Shown here one piece after another: positions 1 to 7,025 of a DNA stretch of 64,000 nt. The DNA is from JAXMCI01 sp046349435 (GTDB taxonomy: Bacteria > Pseudomonadota > Alphaproteobacteria > Dongiales > Dongiaceae): assembly GCA_046349435.1 (NCBI GenBank), contig JAXMCI010000005.1, forward strand, positions 124,001-188,000, written 5' to 3'. Made by a program: the position numbers and the translations under genes. The notes below the pieces were generated by a model that searched no databases, was not told the DNA's origin, and saw only the letters and a list, made by a program, of their open reading frames with translations. How positions within the stretch are numbered: the stretch's first letter is position 1; each line of letters opens with the position of its first letter.

Positions 1-323
1 ATCGGGGCGGGCGGTCTATGTCAGCGGACGGCACGTTCGGCGCTTCGATCTCCGGCCATTGCTTGCGCGCGGGACGCCGAGGACTGCATCGACCTCTCCT
101 CGACGCGACCGCACCCGACGGCACGCGGCTGCGGCTGCGATCATGTCGGCTGGGCGAGCGCCTGGCGCCGACCCCGTCCTGCGGATGCCAGCTCGACCTG
201 CTGCTGACCGATCTTCCGAAGTGAGAGACAGAGCGATGACAGGACCCCGCGCTCGGGGGAAGGAGGGCGTTGCGCCGCCGCCGCTGCCACTGTAATCAGC
301 AGTCAACAACAAAGGGCGGTGCC
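1..323. other. Left-edge region, no assignable gene
   Basis: All three forward frames stay open for much of this stretch. One ends in a stop at about 222-224, so the 3' end of a truncated rightward gene may be present, but none of the frames gives a domain I recognise. The last 100 bases before the ammonium transporter should hold its promoter. I looked for a sigma-54 type GG-N10-GC promoter and did not find a convincing one. Confidence 0.3.
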
Positions 324-1628
324 ATGGTGGGGAATGGCGGAATTGCCCGCTGCGCGTGGGGCGGAGCAATCGCGATCGGGGTGCTGGCCATGGCCGGCGC
401 TGCCCGAGCCGACGGCGGCGGGATCGACACCGGCAACACGGCCTGGGTGCTGACCTCGACGGCGCTGGTCGTGCTGATGACCGTGCCGGGGCTGATCCTG
501 TTCTATGGCGGGCTGGTGCGGAAGAAGAACGTGCTGGCCACCTTCGTGCAGTGCTTCGCGACCTGCGCGCTGGCCTCGATCGTCTGGATGATCGCCGGCT
601 ACAGCCTGGCCTTCAGCCCGGGCAACGCCTTCATCGGCGGATTCGGCCGGCTGTTCCTCGACGGCATGACGCTGGACGCCAGGGTCGGCAGCATCCCCGA
701 GGCCGCCTTCATGAGCTTCCAGATGGCCTTCGCGGTGATCGCGCCGGCGCTGATCACCGGCGCCTATGCCGACCGCATGAAGTTCTCGGCGATGCTGGCC
801 TTCAGCGGCCTCTGGGTGCTCGCCGTCTACGCCCCGGTCTGCCACTGGGTGTGGGGCGGCGGCTTCCTGATGAGCGAGGGCGTGCTCGACTATGCCGGCG
901 GCACGGTGGTGCACATCAATGCCGGCGTCGCCGGGCTGGTGGCCGCCATCATGATCGGCAAGCGCCTGCGCTACGGCGTCGAGCAGTTCCCGCCGCACAG
1001 CCTGGCGCTCTCGGTGGTCGGCGCGGCGCTGCTCTGGGTCGGCTGGTTCGGCTTCAACGCCGGCTCGGCGCTGGCCGCCGACGGGCGCGCGGCGATGGCG
1101 CTGGCGGTGACCCACATCGCCGCGGCCGGCGCCGCGCTCTCCTGGATGGCGGTCGAGTGGGCGCTGCGCGGCAAGCCGAGCGGCCTCGGCCTGATCTCCG
1201 GCGCGGTCGGCGGGCTGGTGGCGATCACCCCGGCCGCCGGGTTCGTCGGCCCGGTCGGCGGGCTGGTCATCGGGCTGCTCGCCGGGGTCGCCTGCTACTG
1301 GGGCGCCAACACGCTGAAGCGCCAGGTGCGCTACGACGACTCGCTCGACGCCTTCGGCATCCACGGCATCGGCGGCATCGTCGGCGCGCTCCTCACCGGC
1401 GTCTTCGCCAATCAGGCGATCGGCGGCACGGCGGGGCTGATCGAAGGCAACGCGGCGCAGCTGCTCTGGCAGCTCTGGGGCGTGGTGGCGACGATCCTCT
1501 ATTGCGCCGCCGCCACCTGGCTCCTGCTGTTCCTGATCGAGCGCACCATCGGCCTGCGCGTCGACGCCAGGGCGGAGACCATCGGCCTCGACATCTCGCT
1601 GCACGGCCAGCGGGCCTACGAGCTCTAG
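324..1628 (+). CDS. amtB: Ammonium transporter Amt
   Basis: Inner-membrane ammonium channel of the Amt/MEP/Rh family, 434 residues with an N-terminal signal sequence ending near ARA-DGG, then about 11 hydrophobic segments. The twin pore histidines are present: His197 in a GGTVVHINAG motif and His347 in FGIHGIGG. The recruiting Asp just before the first motif (LDYAGG) is also kept. I chose the ATG at 324 because an in-frame upstream ATG at 270 would put a charged, Cys-containing leader before the signal peptide. A PII gene starts 10 bases downstream behind AGGAGG, so the two are co-transcribed. This is the reverse of the usual glnK-amtB order. PII proteins normally plug this channel when nitrogen is sufficient. 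Confidence 0.95.
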   Translation: MVGNGGIARCAWGGAIAIGVLAMAGAARADGGGIDTGNTAWVLTSTALVVLMTVPGLILFYGGLVRKKNVLATFVQCFATCALASIVWMIAGYSLAFSPGNAFIGGFGRLFLDGMTLDARVGSIPEAAFMSFQMAFAVIAPALITGAYADRMKFSAMLAFSGLWVLAVYAPVCHWVWGGGFLMSEGVLDYAGGTVVHINAGVAGLVAAIMIGKRLRYGVEQFPPHSLALSVVGAALLWVGWFGFNAGSALAADGRAAMALAVTHIAAAGAALSWMAVEWALRGKPSGLGLISGAVGGLVAITPAAGFVGPVGGLVIGLLAGVACYWGANTLKRQVRYDDSLDAFGIHGIGGIVGALLTGVFANQAIGGTAGLIEGNAAQLLWQLWGVVATILYCAAATWLLLFLIERTIGLRVDARAETIGLDISLHGQRAYEL

Positions 1629-1638
1629 GAGGCCGGCC

Positions 1639-1983
1639 ATGAAGTACGTCATCGCCATCATCCAGCCGCACAAGCTCGAGGAGGTGCGCGACGCGCTCGT
1701 CGAGCTCGGGATCCTGGCGATCACCGCCAACGAGGTGCGGCGCTTCGGCACCAGCGAGGAGCATGTCGAGTTCTATCGCGCCGAGGAGTACCGGGTCGGC
1801 TTCCTGCCCAAGATGCGCGTCGAGTTCGCCGTCTCCGACGATCTGATGGACCGGGCGGTGCAGGCGCTGCGCGACGCCGCCACCACCGGCAGCGTCGGCG
1901 ACGGCCGGATCTACGTGCTCGAGCTGGCCCTGACCGTGCAGATCCGCACCGGCCGCATCGACGCCGACGTTCTGGCGCTTTGA
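1639..1983 (+). CDS. glnK: PII-family signalling protein with altered T-loop
   Basis: A 114-residue PII (GlnB/GlnK) trimer subunit that should sense ATP/ADP and 2-oxoglutarate and regulate the Amt channel encoded just upstream. Aligned by eye to E. coli GlnB without gaps, it keeps Tyr46 and Tyr51 (the uridylylation site), Lys58, Gly87-Asp88-Gly89 and Arg103. The T-loop base is unusual: residues 38-41, normally Arg-Gln-Lys-Gly, are Thr-Ser-Glu-Glu. Lys90 is Arg and Arg101 is Gln. Gln39 and its neighbours normally take part in Mg-ATP/2-oxoglutarate binding, so effector sensing may differ. A strong AGGAGG precedes the start. The gene symbol follows from the amtB linkage rather than from a GlnK-specific signature. 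Confidence 0.9.
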   Translation: MKYVIAIIQPHKLEEVRDALVELGILAITANEVRRFGTSEEHVEFYRAEEYRVGFLPKMRVEFAVSDDLMDRAVQALRDAATTGSVGDGRIYVLELALTVQIRTGRIDADVLAL

Positions 1984-2023
1984 GGCGGAGGCACCGCCTG
2001 GCCGACCTCGTCCCTCGACGGGC

Positions 2024-2149
2024 TCAGGGCACCGCCAGCAGGGTCATCCCGACGGCGGCGCCGAGCGCGGCGCCCAGCACCGGACCCATCGTCGAGCCCA
2101 GCGCAGCACCGATCGCGGCACCCAGAGCGGCTCCGAACATGGCACCCAT
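2024..2149 (-). CDS. Small glycine-zipper membrane peptide (41 aa)
   Basis: A 41-residue frame made almost wholly of Gly, Ala and hydrophobic residues with repeated GAALGAA units and several GxxxG/AxxxG spacings, the pattern of a self-associating transmembrane helix. A GGGGGA sequence lies about 8 bases before its ATG. It follows the cyanophycin-synthetase-like gene by 38 bases in the same direction. The start region and the lack of charged residues leave open that this is a chance frame in G+C-rich DNA. No function is assigned. Confidence 0.35.
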   Translation of the reverse strand: MGAMFGAALGAAIGAALGSTMGPVLGAALGAAVGMTLLAVP

Positions 2150-2187
2150 CGCAGCAATCCCCCAAAGCCGACGCGACCGCGATCCTA

Positions 2188-4779
2188 TCACGCCCGCGGG
2201 CCGGGCGCGACGGCCCGGTCCCGGCCGCCGGCGCGCAGCAGGCGCTCGATGTGCGGGCGGGGATCGCCGGGGATGATGACGGCGAGGTCGCCCGGGCGGG
2301 CCGCCGTCAGGATGCGGTCGATGGCGGCGTCGTAGGGCTCCACCACCTCGATCCGCGCCGGCTCGACGCCGGCCCGGATCAGCCCCTCGGCGAGCAGCCG
2401 GCCGACCTCGCCCTGCGGCCGGCCGCGCGGCGTCTCGGTGCCGCAGAGGAAGTGGTCGAACCAGGGCGCCGCGGCGGCGGCGACGCCGGCGTAGCTGGCG
2501 TCGGGGCGGTTGCCGGCGGCGACCAGCGTGACCAGCCGCCGGCCGGCGACCGGCAGGCGGGCGACGAAGCGGCCGAGCGCCGCCAGCGCCTCGTCGTTGT
2601 GGGCGTAGTCGACCAGGATGTCGAACGGCCAGCCCGCGATGAAGTTGGCCCGGCCGGAGGACATCGCGGTGTCGGGCCGGAAGCGGGCGAGCCCCTCGGC
2701 GATGGCGCCCGCCGGCAGCCCGAGGCCCAGCGCGATCGCGGCGGCGAACATGGCGTTGTCGACGTTGAAGCCGGCGGCGCCGCCGAAGGCGGCCGGGATC
2801 GCGGCGATCTCCAGGGCGAGCCGCTCGGCGCCGCCCTCGAGCGCGACGATGCGCCCGGCCTCGCCGCCGGCGAGCGTCACGGCCAGCCCGCCCGAAGCAC
2901 GATGCGCGATCAGGGCCTCGGCCGCGGGATCGCGGCCGACCAGGATGAGGCGCCGGGCCCGGCTGGCGCCGGCCGCCGCCAGGCAGCGTGCGTCCGCGGC
3001 ATTGACCACCGCGGCGTCGCGCGCCGCCACCAGCACGCGGCCCTTCAGGCGGGCGAGGTCGGCGGGCGTGTCGATGCCGTCGCTGCCGACCTGGTCGGTG
3101 CCGATGTTGAGCAGCGCCCCGACGCTGCAGGAATCGACCGCGAGGCCGAAGCGCAGCAGCCCGCCGCGGGCGGTCTCCAGCACCGCCGCCTCGACCGTCG
3201 GGTCGCGCAGCAGCATCGTCGCCCCGCTCGGCCCCGCGAGGTCGCCGGCGGCGATGCGCACCCCGTCGATCTCCACCCCGTCGGTGCCGGCGAGCCCGGT
3301 GCGGTGCCCGGCGGCGCGCAGGATCGCCGCCACCATGCGGCAGGTGGTGGTCTTGCCGTTGGTGCCGGTGATCATCGCGGTCGGGATCCGGCCGTCGCTG
3401 CCGGGCGGGAACAGGCCCGCCATCACCAGCCGCACCACGTCCGGCCCGCCCGGCGACAGCAGGTGCGGCCGGAAGCCCGGCGTGCAGTTGATCTCGCAGA
3501 CCGCGCCGCCGACCTCGAGATGCGAGCGCGCGATGTCGGGGGTGATCAGGTCGACGCCGGCGAGGTCGAGATGCAGCAGCTGCGCGGCGCGCTCGGCGAC
3601 CGCGCGGTTCTCCGGATGGACCAGCGCCGTGACGTCCTCGGCGGTGCCGCCGGTCGAGATGTTGGCGGTGTAGCGCAGCGGCACGGCGCGCCCCGGCTCG
3701 GGCACCGAATCGAGCCGCAGGCCGGCGCCGGCCAGCACCCGCTGCAGCTCGTCGTCGATGACGATCCGCTCCAGCTCGGCGCTGTGGTTGACGCCGCGGC
3801 GCGGGTCGGCGTTCACCGCCTCGATCAGCGCCGCGATGCTGCGCGTGCCGTCGCCGATCACCCGCGCCGGGATGCGGCGGGCGGCGGCGATCAGCCGGCC
3901 GTTCATCACCAGCAGCCGGTGGTCGAGGCCGGGCAGCTGCGGCTCGACCAGCACCGGGCCATGCTGGCGCACCCGCGCGAAGATCTCGCGCACGGCCGCG
4001 GCGCTGGCGATGTTGAGATGCACGCCGAGGCCGCGGTCGCTGGCGGCCGGCTTCATCACCACCGGGAAGCCGATGCGCTCGGCCGCCCCCACCGCCGCCG
4101 CGACGTCCTCCACCACCCACCCGGCGGCAACCGGGATCCCGGCGGCGCCCAGGATCTGCAGGGTCGCCGGCTTGTAGGTGGTCAGCGTCACCGCCAGGCT
4201 CGGGGTCGCATCGGTGAAGGACTGGAACAGCCAGCGCTGGTGCCGGCCTTCGCCGAGCAGCAGGTTCTTGCCGAACAGCCGCGTCCAGGGGATGCCGCGC
4301 CGCGCCGCCTCGGCGACCAGCAGGCGGTTCTCCAGCCCGAGCCTGAGGCCGGCGGTGGCCGTCCTGAAGGCGGCGAGGCCGAGCCCGGCGGCGTCGGCGC
4401 CCTCCCCGGCGGCGGCGTTCAGCCATTGCACCGCGAACGGGGCGGCGGCGAGGCCGATCTCGCGGTCGAGGCAGCCGACCGCCAGGCGGAATCCGCCCGC
4501 GACCTGCGCCACGTTGTAGCGCTGCACCGCGGGGCCGACCGCCGCCTGGAGCGCCAGGACCAGCCGGGCGGCGACCCCCGGCAGGCGGAGCCCGGCGCAC
4601 TCCGCGGCGAAGCCCGGATTCTCCAGCCCGTGCGCCAGGCGGGCGAGCAGCGCGTCCGGCACCGGCTCGGCGAGCGGCCAGCCGGGCGCCGCGACCTGCA
4701 GCACCAGGCAGGGCCAGTCCGCCTCCCGGCCAGGCCCGCGGCGCGCGACGAGGCTGGCGAGCGTCAGGCTGCGCGACAT
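2188..4779 (-). CDS. cphA: Cyanophycin synthetase-like ATP-grasp/Mur ligase fusion
   Basis: 863 residues, the usual length of cyanophycin synthetase, which polymerises Asp and Arg into multi-L-arginyl-poly-L-aspartate. An N-terminal domain (about 1-160) is followed by an ATP-grasp domain (about 200-450) with PVVMKPAASDRGLGV and a metal-ligand region ending CEINCTPG. The Mur-ligase half starts with the P-loop GTNGKTTT at residues 472-479 and continues with FNVDNAM and DYAHN. The domain order and both ATP sites fit CphA. The glycine-rich loop reads SDRGLGV rather than the common NHGRGV, so a CphA-like ligase with another substrate is possible. No cyanophycinase gene is in the window. It is convergent with the amt-PII pair. 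Confidence 0.75.
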   Translation of the reverse strand: MSRSLTLASLVARRGPGREADWPCLVLQVAAPGWPLAEPVPDALLARLAHGLENPGFAAECAGLRLPGVAARLVLALQAAVGPAVQRYNVAQVAGGFRLAVGCLDREIGLAAAPFAVQWLNAAAGEGADAAGLGLAAFRTATAGLRLGLENRLLVAEAARRGIPWTRLFGKNLLLGEGRHQRWLFQSFTDATPSLAVTLTTYKPATLQILGAAGIPVAAGWVVEDVAAAVGAAERIGFPVVMKPAASDRGLGVHLNIASAAAVREIFARVRQHGPVLVEPQLPGLDHRLLVMNGRLIAAARRIPARVIGDGTRSIAALIEAVNADPRRGVNHSAELERIVIDDELQRVLAGAGLRLDSVPEPGRAVPLRYTANISTGGTAEDVTALVHPENRAVAERAAQLLHLDLAGVDLITPDIARSHLEVGGAVCEINCTPGFRPHLLSPGGPDVVRLVMAGLFPPGSDGRIPTAMITGTNGKTTTCRMVAAILRAAGHRTGLAGTDGVEIDGVRIAAGDLAGPSGATMLLRDPTVEAAVLETARGGLLRFGLAVDSCSVGALLNIGTDQVGSDGIDTPADLARLKGRVLVAARDAAVVNAADARCLAAAGASRARRLILVGRDPAAEALIAHRASGGLAVTLAGGEAGRIVALEGGAERLALEIAAIPAAFGGAAGFNVDNAMFAAAIALGLGLPAGAIAEGLARFRPDTAMSSGRANFIAGWPFDILVDYAHNDEALAALGRFVARLPVAGRRLVTLVAAGNRPDASYAGVAAAAAPWFDHFLCGTETPRGRPQGEVGRLLAEGLIRAGVEPARIEVVEPYDAAIDRILTAARPGDLAVIIPGDPRPHIERLLRAGGRDRAVAPGPRA

Positions 4780-4813
4780 CGATCCGCCCGCGGCTGCGCG
4801 TGCCGGCCGCCGC

Positions 4814-5236
4814 TCAGGGCGGCGGCGGCAGCTTCGCCGCCACCGACGGCGGCACCGAGAGCGTCAGCACCGCCGAGATCAGCCGGCCGGTGACCGCCAG
4901 CCCGATGACGTAGCGGTTGTCCATCGGCGTCGCCTGGCCGGCCATGTAGTTGCCGTCATAGTCGCCGGTGACCTTCATCGCCGTGTCGATCCGCTTGCCC
5001 TGCATGTGGATCCAGCCGCCGAAGGTCGTGGTCTGGATGTAGAACTGGTCGTTGATGTAGGCGGTGGTGCCCTCGACCTGGATCGGCCCCCACTGGGTGT
5101 CCAGCGACAGCCGGTACTGGATCGGCTCGGCGCCCGGCGGCAAGGGCGGGCCGGCCAGCGACGATTGCACGGAGGCGCAGCCTCCGAGCAGCAGCAGGAG
5201 CGCGGCCAGCAGGCCGCCGATGCGCAGACGCGTCAT
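4814..5236 (-). CDS. Hypothetical lipoprotein (140 aa)
   Basis: 140 residues with a lipoprotein signal peptide: Arg residues, a Leu-rich core and the lipobox LGGC with Cys20. The mature part is rich in beta-prone segments (YRLSLDTQWG, FYIQTTTFGG) and ends in a proline run. I chose the ATG at 5236 because it directly begins the signal peptide; longer frames upstream add non-signal sequence. It lies 34 bases downstream of the cyanophycin-synthetase-like gene start and is transcribed the same way, so co-transcription is possible. I do not recognise the family. Confidence 0.75.
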   Translation of the reverse strand: MTRLRIGGLLAALLLLLGGCASVQSSLAGPPLPPGAEPIQYRLSLDTQWGPIQVEGTTAYINDQFYIQTTTFGGWIHMQGKRIDTAMKVTGDYDGNYMAGQATPMDNRYVIGLAVTGRLISAVLTLSVPPSVAAKLPPPP

Positions 5237-5391
5237 GGCTCGATATCCCCAATCCGGCCGGCCCTCGCGCGCCGGCTCGAGCGGGAAGGGTGGGGCGCGG
5301 CGGCGGAGTTGGCAAGGGCGCCACGCGGCCTCGCTTTTGCAACAGGGAAGCTGCGAAAGGTCACAACATCGGCCACCCCGGCGCCGACAGT

Positions 5392-5424
5392 CTCGATCCG
5401 GCCTCGATCCGGCCTCGATCCGGC
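5392..5424. repeat. Three perfect 11-bp tandem repeats
   Basis: The unit CTCGATCCGGC occurs three times head to tail with no mismatch. It lies in the divergent intergenic region between the lipoprotein gene and the beta-helix gene, 79 bases before the latter's ATG. The 11-bp period puts each copy on about the same helix face, which would suit an array of protein-binding sites, but it may also be a slippage product. Confidence 0.9.
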
Positions 5425-5502
5425 GACAATGCGCAACCAGGGCGAGACTGCGCCGATCGATCACCGATCCCAGGTAGGTCTCGGGTGAGAAGGGGAACAG
5501 CC

Positions 5503-6750
5503 ATGCACAAGCTTGCGATCGGCGCCGTCGCGCTCGCCGCGGCGCTCGCCGTGCCGCTCGCCGCGGCCGCACCGGCCACGGCGCGCCAGGTCAACGTCGC
5601 GACCAGCGCGCAGCTGATCGCGGCGATCAACGGTGCCAGGGCCGGCGACGAGATCATCCTCGCCAGCGGCACCTACGGCCTGTCGGGCTCGCACGGCGCC
5701 AATTGCGCGGCGGCGGGCACCTCGGCGGCGCCGATCACCGTGCGAGCGGCCAGCGCGCTGCAGGCCCATATCCGCTCCAGCGCCGTCGAGGGCTTCGCCG
5801 TCTCGGGGCCGAACTGGCACTTCAGCGGCCTCGACATCGTCGGCGTGTGCGGCAGCGACCCCGACTGCGAGCACGCCTTCCACGTCACCGGGGCGGCGAC
5901 CGGATTCCAGTTGCGGAACAGCCGGCTCGTCGACTTCAACGCGCAGGTCAAGTCGAACGCGGACGACAGCCACCGCCTGCCCGCCGGCGGCCTCGTCGAA
6001 GGCAACCAGATCTACAACACGCGCGCCCGCAGGACCGCCAACCCGGTGACCCCGCTCGATCTCGACCACGCCTCCTCCTGGGTGGTGCGGGCCAACCTGA
6101 TCCGCGACTTCCACAAGGCCGGCGGCGACGGGATCAGCTACGGCGTCTTCGTCAAGGGCGGCGCCACGGCGCCGGTGCTCGAGCGCAACATGGTGATGTG
6201 CACGCGCTACGAGACCAGCGGCGGCACCCGCATCGGCATGTCCTTCGGCGGCGGCGGCATGGCGCCCTGGGCCTGCGCGCCGCGCTGGGGCGGCAGCGTC
6301 TGCGATCCCGAGGTGACCGGCGGCATCATGCGCAACAACATCGTGGTCAACTGCTCGGACGTCGGCATCTACCTGAACAGGGCGAAGAGCTCGCACATCC
6401 TCTACAACACGCTGGTCGCCACCTCCGGGATCGACTTCCGCTATGCCAGCTCGACCGGCGAGGCGCGCGGCAACGTGCTGTCGGGCAGCATCCGCATGCG
6501 CGACGGCGGCACCTACAGCGGCAGCCAGAACCTGACCAACGTCTCGCTCGACCGCTTCAACGGCTGGTACCAGGCGCCGCTGCAGGGCGACCTCGACAAG
6601 AAGGGCGAGCTCAGCGCGCTCATCGCCAAGGGCACGCCGAGCAGCCTGGTGACCAACGACTATTGCGGCCGCTCGCGGGCGGGCAAGCCGTCCTACGATC
6701 TGGGGGCGCTGCAGGCCTCGCTCGGCGACTGCAACATGCCGAGGCAGTAG
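5503..6750 (+). CDS. Secreted right-handed beta-helix protein
   Basis: 415 residues. A Sec signal peptide (MHKLAIG, then an Ala-rich core ending ATA-RQ) is followed by NVATSAQLIAAINGARAGDEIILASGTY, the typical opening coil of the parallel beta-helix/pectate-lyase-like fold (chondroitinase-B and alginate-lyase PL6 group). Repeated N-N-I-V/N-R-A/G-N rungs follow (LERNMVMC, MRNNIVVN, ARGNVLSG). Many Cys residues suggest disulfides in the periplasm or outside the cell. A polysaccharide lyase or binding role is likely, but I cannot identify catalytic residues. The ATG at 5503 was chosen because it starts the signal peptide. Confidence 0.8.
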   Translation: MHKLAIGAVALAAALAVPLAAAAPATARQVNVATSAQLIAAINGARAGDEIILASGTYGLSGSHGANCAAAGTSAAPITVRAASALQAHIRSSAVEGFAVSGPNWHFSGLDIVGVCGSDPDCEHAFHVTGAATGFQLRNSRLVDFNAQVKSNADDSHRLPAGGLVEGNQIYNTRARRTANPVTPLDLDHASSWVVRANLIRDFHKAGGDGISYGVFVKGGATAPVLERNMVMCTRYETSGGTRIGMSFGGGGMAPWACAPRWGGSVCDPEVTGGIMRNNIVVNCSDVGIYLNRAKSSHILYNTLVATSGIDFRYASSTGEARGNVLSGSIRMRDGGTYSGSQNLTNVSLDRFNGWYQAPLQGDLDKKGELSALIAKGTPSSLVTNDYCGRSRAGKPSYDLGALQASLGDCNMPRQ

Positions 6751-6766
6751 GCCGGGGAGGGAAGCG

Positions 6767-7012
6767 TCACCCTCCCGCCATGCGCGGGAGGATGAACACC
6801 TCGGCGCCCGGCGGGATCGGGCGGAACCAGTCGTCGCGGAAGATCTGGCCGTCGACCGAGACGGCCACCCCGCGCTCCAGCACCGGCTTCAGGCCGGGTA
6901 GCTCCTGGCCCAGCCGGGCCAGGAGCTGCTGGATGTTCTCCGCCTCCAGCTCGAGCTGGGTGCGGCCGCCGGCCGCCGCCCGGAACGAGCCGGAGAGCGT
7001 CACTGCTACCAT
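6767..7012 (-). CDS. MoaD/ThiS-like ubiquitin-fold protein
   Basis: 81 residues with the beta-grasp pattern of MoaD/ThiS sulfur carriers: it opens MVAVTLSGSF, has a middle NIQQLLARL helix, then VSVDGQIF and a PPGAEVFILP segment, and ends in the Gly-Gly needed for adenylation and thiocarboxylation. It starts 14 bases after the stop of the molybdopterin-binding subunit gene and is the last gene of the Mo hydroxylase operon. A dedicated sulfur carrier for the cofactor of that enzyme is the simplest reading. The start ATG at 7012 gives the normal family length. Confidence 0.8.
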   Translation of the reverse strand: MVAVTLSGSFRAAAGGRTQLELEAENIQQLLARLGQELPGLKPVLERGVAVSVDGQIFRDDWFRPIPPGAEVFILPRMAGG

Positions 7013-7025
7013 GCAGCGGGGACCA

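Noticed and set aside
1..224. A possible truncated C terminus of a rightward gene at the left edge
   Set aside because: Three frames are open and none shows a domain, so I could not choose one.
230..323. Sigma-54/NtrC control of amtB
   Set aside because: No GG-N10-GC promoter element or NtrC palindrome could be seen before the gene.
2251..4893. An 880-codon forward frame opposite the cyanophycin-synthetase-like gene
   Set aside because: It is a low-complexity shadow with no recognisable motif, while the other strand carries complete ATP-grasp and Mur motifs.
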